The notes beneath the pieces are model-generated. The model saw only the letters and a list, made by a program, of their open reading frames with translations, was not told the origin of the DNA and searched no databases. DNA of 15,120 nucleotides from positions 1-15,120 of the forward strand of contig JAEYNH010000027.1 in assembly GCA_023412655.1 (NCBI GenBank), in the 5' to 3' direction. This document shows, piece after piece, positions 13,366 to 15,120 of the stretch; position 1 is the first letter of the stretch; each line of letters opens with the position of its first letter. Position numbers and translations under genes: made by a program. This stretch comes from Pseudomonadota bacterium. GTDB lineage: Bacteria; Pseudomonadota; Alphaproteobacteria; Caulobacterales; Caulobacteraceae.

Positions 13366-15120
13366 ATGCGTACGGTAAAGGTGTCTCGTTTCGCACGGGG
13401 ACTGGCGGGCGCGCTGGCCCTGGCCCTTGGGCTCGGCCCCGCGGCGGAGGCTCAGGCGCCGTCCGGCGGGACCACCGCCATCATGGGCGCCACCGTATTC
13501 GCCGCCACGGGCGAAGCGCCCAAGGTGGCCAATGTCATCATCCGCGATGGCCGGATCGTCGCCGTCGGGCCGGCGGTGCGCGCGCCGCGCGGCGCCAAGG
13601 TCATCGACGCCAAGGGCAAGGCCCTGCTGCCCGGTTTCTTCGACCTGCATACCCACTGGACCCCGGCGGGCGATCCGAACATCACGCCGAAGATCGCCAA
13701 CGCCTATATCGCCGCCGGCGTCACCACGGTGAACGACTTCCACCAGTCGCCGGAAAGCTGGGCGCCGCGCCGGGCCTGGTTGGCCACCCTGGCCGCCCCG
13801 CACGTCAACTTCACCGCCCGCACCTCGACCCCCGGCGGCCACGGCGCCGACTGGGCCGATGTCAACACCACCAAGTGGGTGAACACCCCGGAGGCCGCCC
13901 GCAAGGCGATCCGCGAGCTGGTCCCGTACAAGCCCGACCTGGTGAAGGCCTTCGCCGACGGCTGGCGCTACGGGAACGGCCCCGACAACACCAGCATGGA
14001 CCACGCCACCCTCGCCGCCCTGGTGGACGAGGCGCACAAGAACAATTGGAAGGTCGGCACCCACTCGGTGACGGTGGACCGCGGCCGCGCCGCGGGCCTG
14101 GCCAAGGTCGACTACATCGCCCACAGCCTGCAGGACCGCGAGGTCGACGCCGAGACCATCGCTGCGATCAAGTCCGGCGGCACGGCCTATGCGCCGACCC
14201 TGGCGGTGTACGAGCCGGTGAAGCCGGGCATGACCGCGCCGGCCAATCCCGACGAGCCGCGCTTCCGCCAGACGGTGCGCAAGTTCGGCTACGCGCTGAA
14301 GAACGTGAAGGCGCTGCATGACGCTGGCGTGCTCGTCGCCCTGGGCACCGACGCCGGCATGACCAACACTCCGCACGGGTCGTCCACCCTGCGCGAGATG
14401 GAGCTGCTGGTGCAGGCCGGCCTGACGCCGACCGAGGCCCTGATGGCGGGCACCGCCAACAGCGCCAAGGTGATGGGCGTGCTTGAGGACCGCGGCACCA
14501 TCGAGGCCGGCAAGCGCGCCGACCTGGTGCTGGTCGACGGCCGTCCGTGGGAGCAGATCTCCGACGTGTGCCGCACCGTCCGCGTCTTCATCGACGGGCG
14601 CCAGGTGCACGGCCCGGGCACGGTGCTGCCCAAGGCCAACGCCGAGACCGCCATGCCGGCGACCCCGGTCCAGGCCCTGATCGACGACTTCGAGCGCCCC
14701 GACGGCCGCACCGCCCTCGACACCCTGCGCACCGACGACATGGACGGGGGCCTCGACCGCACGGTCCAGATCAGCCAGATCATCGACCGTGACGGCGGCG
14801 GCAAGGCCCTCAGCTTGGCCGGCAAGCTGTCGGTGAAGCCCGATCCGCAGGCGGCGGTGATCCTGCCGCTCAGCCGCGGCTCGGTCCGCCCGGTGGACGC
14901 CCGCGCCTACAAGGGCGTGCGCCTCGAGGTGCGCGGCGGCGAGGGCCGCCACCGGCTGCTGGTGAACACCCTTCAGGGCCGCTTCGCCGCGGACATCCCG
15001 GCCGGCCCCGCCTGGCGCACCGTCGAGGTGCCGTTCGCCGACCTGGCGCCGGCGCCAGGCCGCGGCGCGGCCATCGGTCCCTGGCGCGGCGCCCCCCACC
15101 CCCCCGGGGCGGTCGCCCCC
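13366..15120 (+). CDS. Secreted amidohydrolase with C-terminal CIA30-like domain (partial, runs off right edge)
   Basis: The frame from ATG 13366 stays open for 585 codons to the window end. A signal peptide (about 1-30, ending AEAQA) suggests periplasmic or secreted location. The amidohydrolase metal ligands are all visible: HTH at 95-97 in PGFFDLHTHW, Lys194 in DLVKAF, His233 in GTHSV, His253 in IAHSLQ and Asp329 in LGTDAGM; ADLVLVDGRPW near 385 is the typical closing segment. This is the imidazolonepropionase-like group that hydrolyses C-N bonds, including some dipeptidases. From about residue 440 (LIDDFE) a second domain begins, with GGKALSLAGKLSV and YKGVRLEVRG, resembling a CIA30/carbohydrate-binding-like beta-sandwich. 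A GGGGGG run (13353-13358) serves as ribosome site. The substrate is unknown, and the stop lies outside the window. Confidence 0.87.
   Translation, partial: MRTVKVSRFARGLAGALALALGLGPAAEAQAPSGGTTAIMGATVFAATGEAPKVANVIIRDGRIVAVGPAVRAPRGAKVIDAKGKALLPGFFDLHTHWTPAGDPNITPKIANAYIAAGVTTVNDFHQSPESWAPRRAWLATLAAPHVNFTARTSTPGGHGADWADVNTTKWVNTPEAARKAIRELVPYKPDLVKAFADGWRYGNGPDNTSMDHATLAALVDEAHKNNWKVGTHSVTVDRGRAAGLAKVDYIAHSLQDREVDAETIAAIKSGGTAYAPTLAVYEPVKPGMTAPANPDEPRFRQTVRKFGYALKNVKALHDAGVLVALGTDAGMTNTPHGSSTLREMELLVQAGLTPTEALMAGTANSAKVMGVLEDRGTIEAGKRADLVLVDGRPWEQISDVCRTVRVFIDGRQVHGPGTVLPKANAETAMPATPVQALIDDFERPDGRTALDTLRTDDMDGGLDRTVQISQIIDRDGGGKALSLAGKLSVKPDPQAAVILPLSRGSVRPVDARAYKGVRLEVRGGEGRHRLLVNTLQGRFAADIPAGPAWRTVEVPFADLAPAPGRGAAIGPWRGAPHPPGAVAP

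Noticed and set aside
13360..15099. A 579-codon minus-strand frame and a 342-codon plus-strand frame (13293-14321) over the amidohydrolase
   Set aside because: The frame starting at 13366 carries every amidohydrolase metal ligand in order; the others are compositional shadows.

Overview
The window looks like chromosomal DNA of a high-GC alphaproteobacterium, most plausibly of the Caulobacterales (Caulobacter/Phenylobacterium/Brevundimonas type). The evidence is a dnaK-dnaJ pair with a heat-shock promoter but no CIRCE element, a LapG-like BTLCP protease, a FixJ-type regulator, strongly G/C-ending codons, and a near-match to the CtrA box ahead of ftsK. The genus is an inference. There is no phage, transposon, CRISPR array or rRNA, and no recognisable undescribed multigene system.

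Layout. 1-360 (-): N-terminal membrane part of FtsK, cut by the window edge. 515-919 (+): small membrane-anchored Pro/Ala/Glu-rich protein, divergent from ftsK. 944-1816 (-): Tat-exported dienelactone-hydrolase-like enzyme. 1927-2433 (+): small HELTH-motif putative metalloprotease. 2638-4548 and 4719-5885 (+): dnaK and dnaJ, with a sigma-32-type promoter, a hairpin near the predicted mRNA 5' end, hairpins between the genes and a possible terminator. 5999-6733 (+): periplasmic BTLCP cysteine protease. 6795-7424 (+): orphan FixJ-type response regulator. 7446-9386 (-): secreted PQQ dehydrogenase with a cytochrome c domain. 9561-9637 (+): tRNA-Arg(CCG). 9697-10590 (-) and 10694-12109 (+): divergent LysR regulator and aldehyde dehydrogenase whose codon use is less G/C-biased than the flanks, so possibly acquired next to the tRNA. 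12292-13104 (-): family-25 glycosyltransferase. 13366 to the right edge (+): secreted metal-dependent amidohydrolase with a C-terminal CIA30-like domain.

How the genes work together: DnaK and DnaJ form one chaperone machine (GrpE is not encoded here). The LysR/aldehyde dehydrogenase pair looks like a self-contained regulated catabolic module. Several products are exported (dienelactone hydrolase, BTLCP protease, PQQ dehydrogenase, amidohydrolase), which suits an aquatic or soil oligotroph, but they do not form one pathway. All gaps between genes are under 300 bases. The longest are 13105-13365 (tandem palindromes), 2434-2637 (dnaK promoter and leader), 12110-12291 (two hairpins) and 9387-9560 (tRNA promoter).
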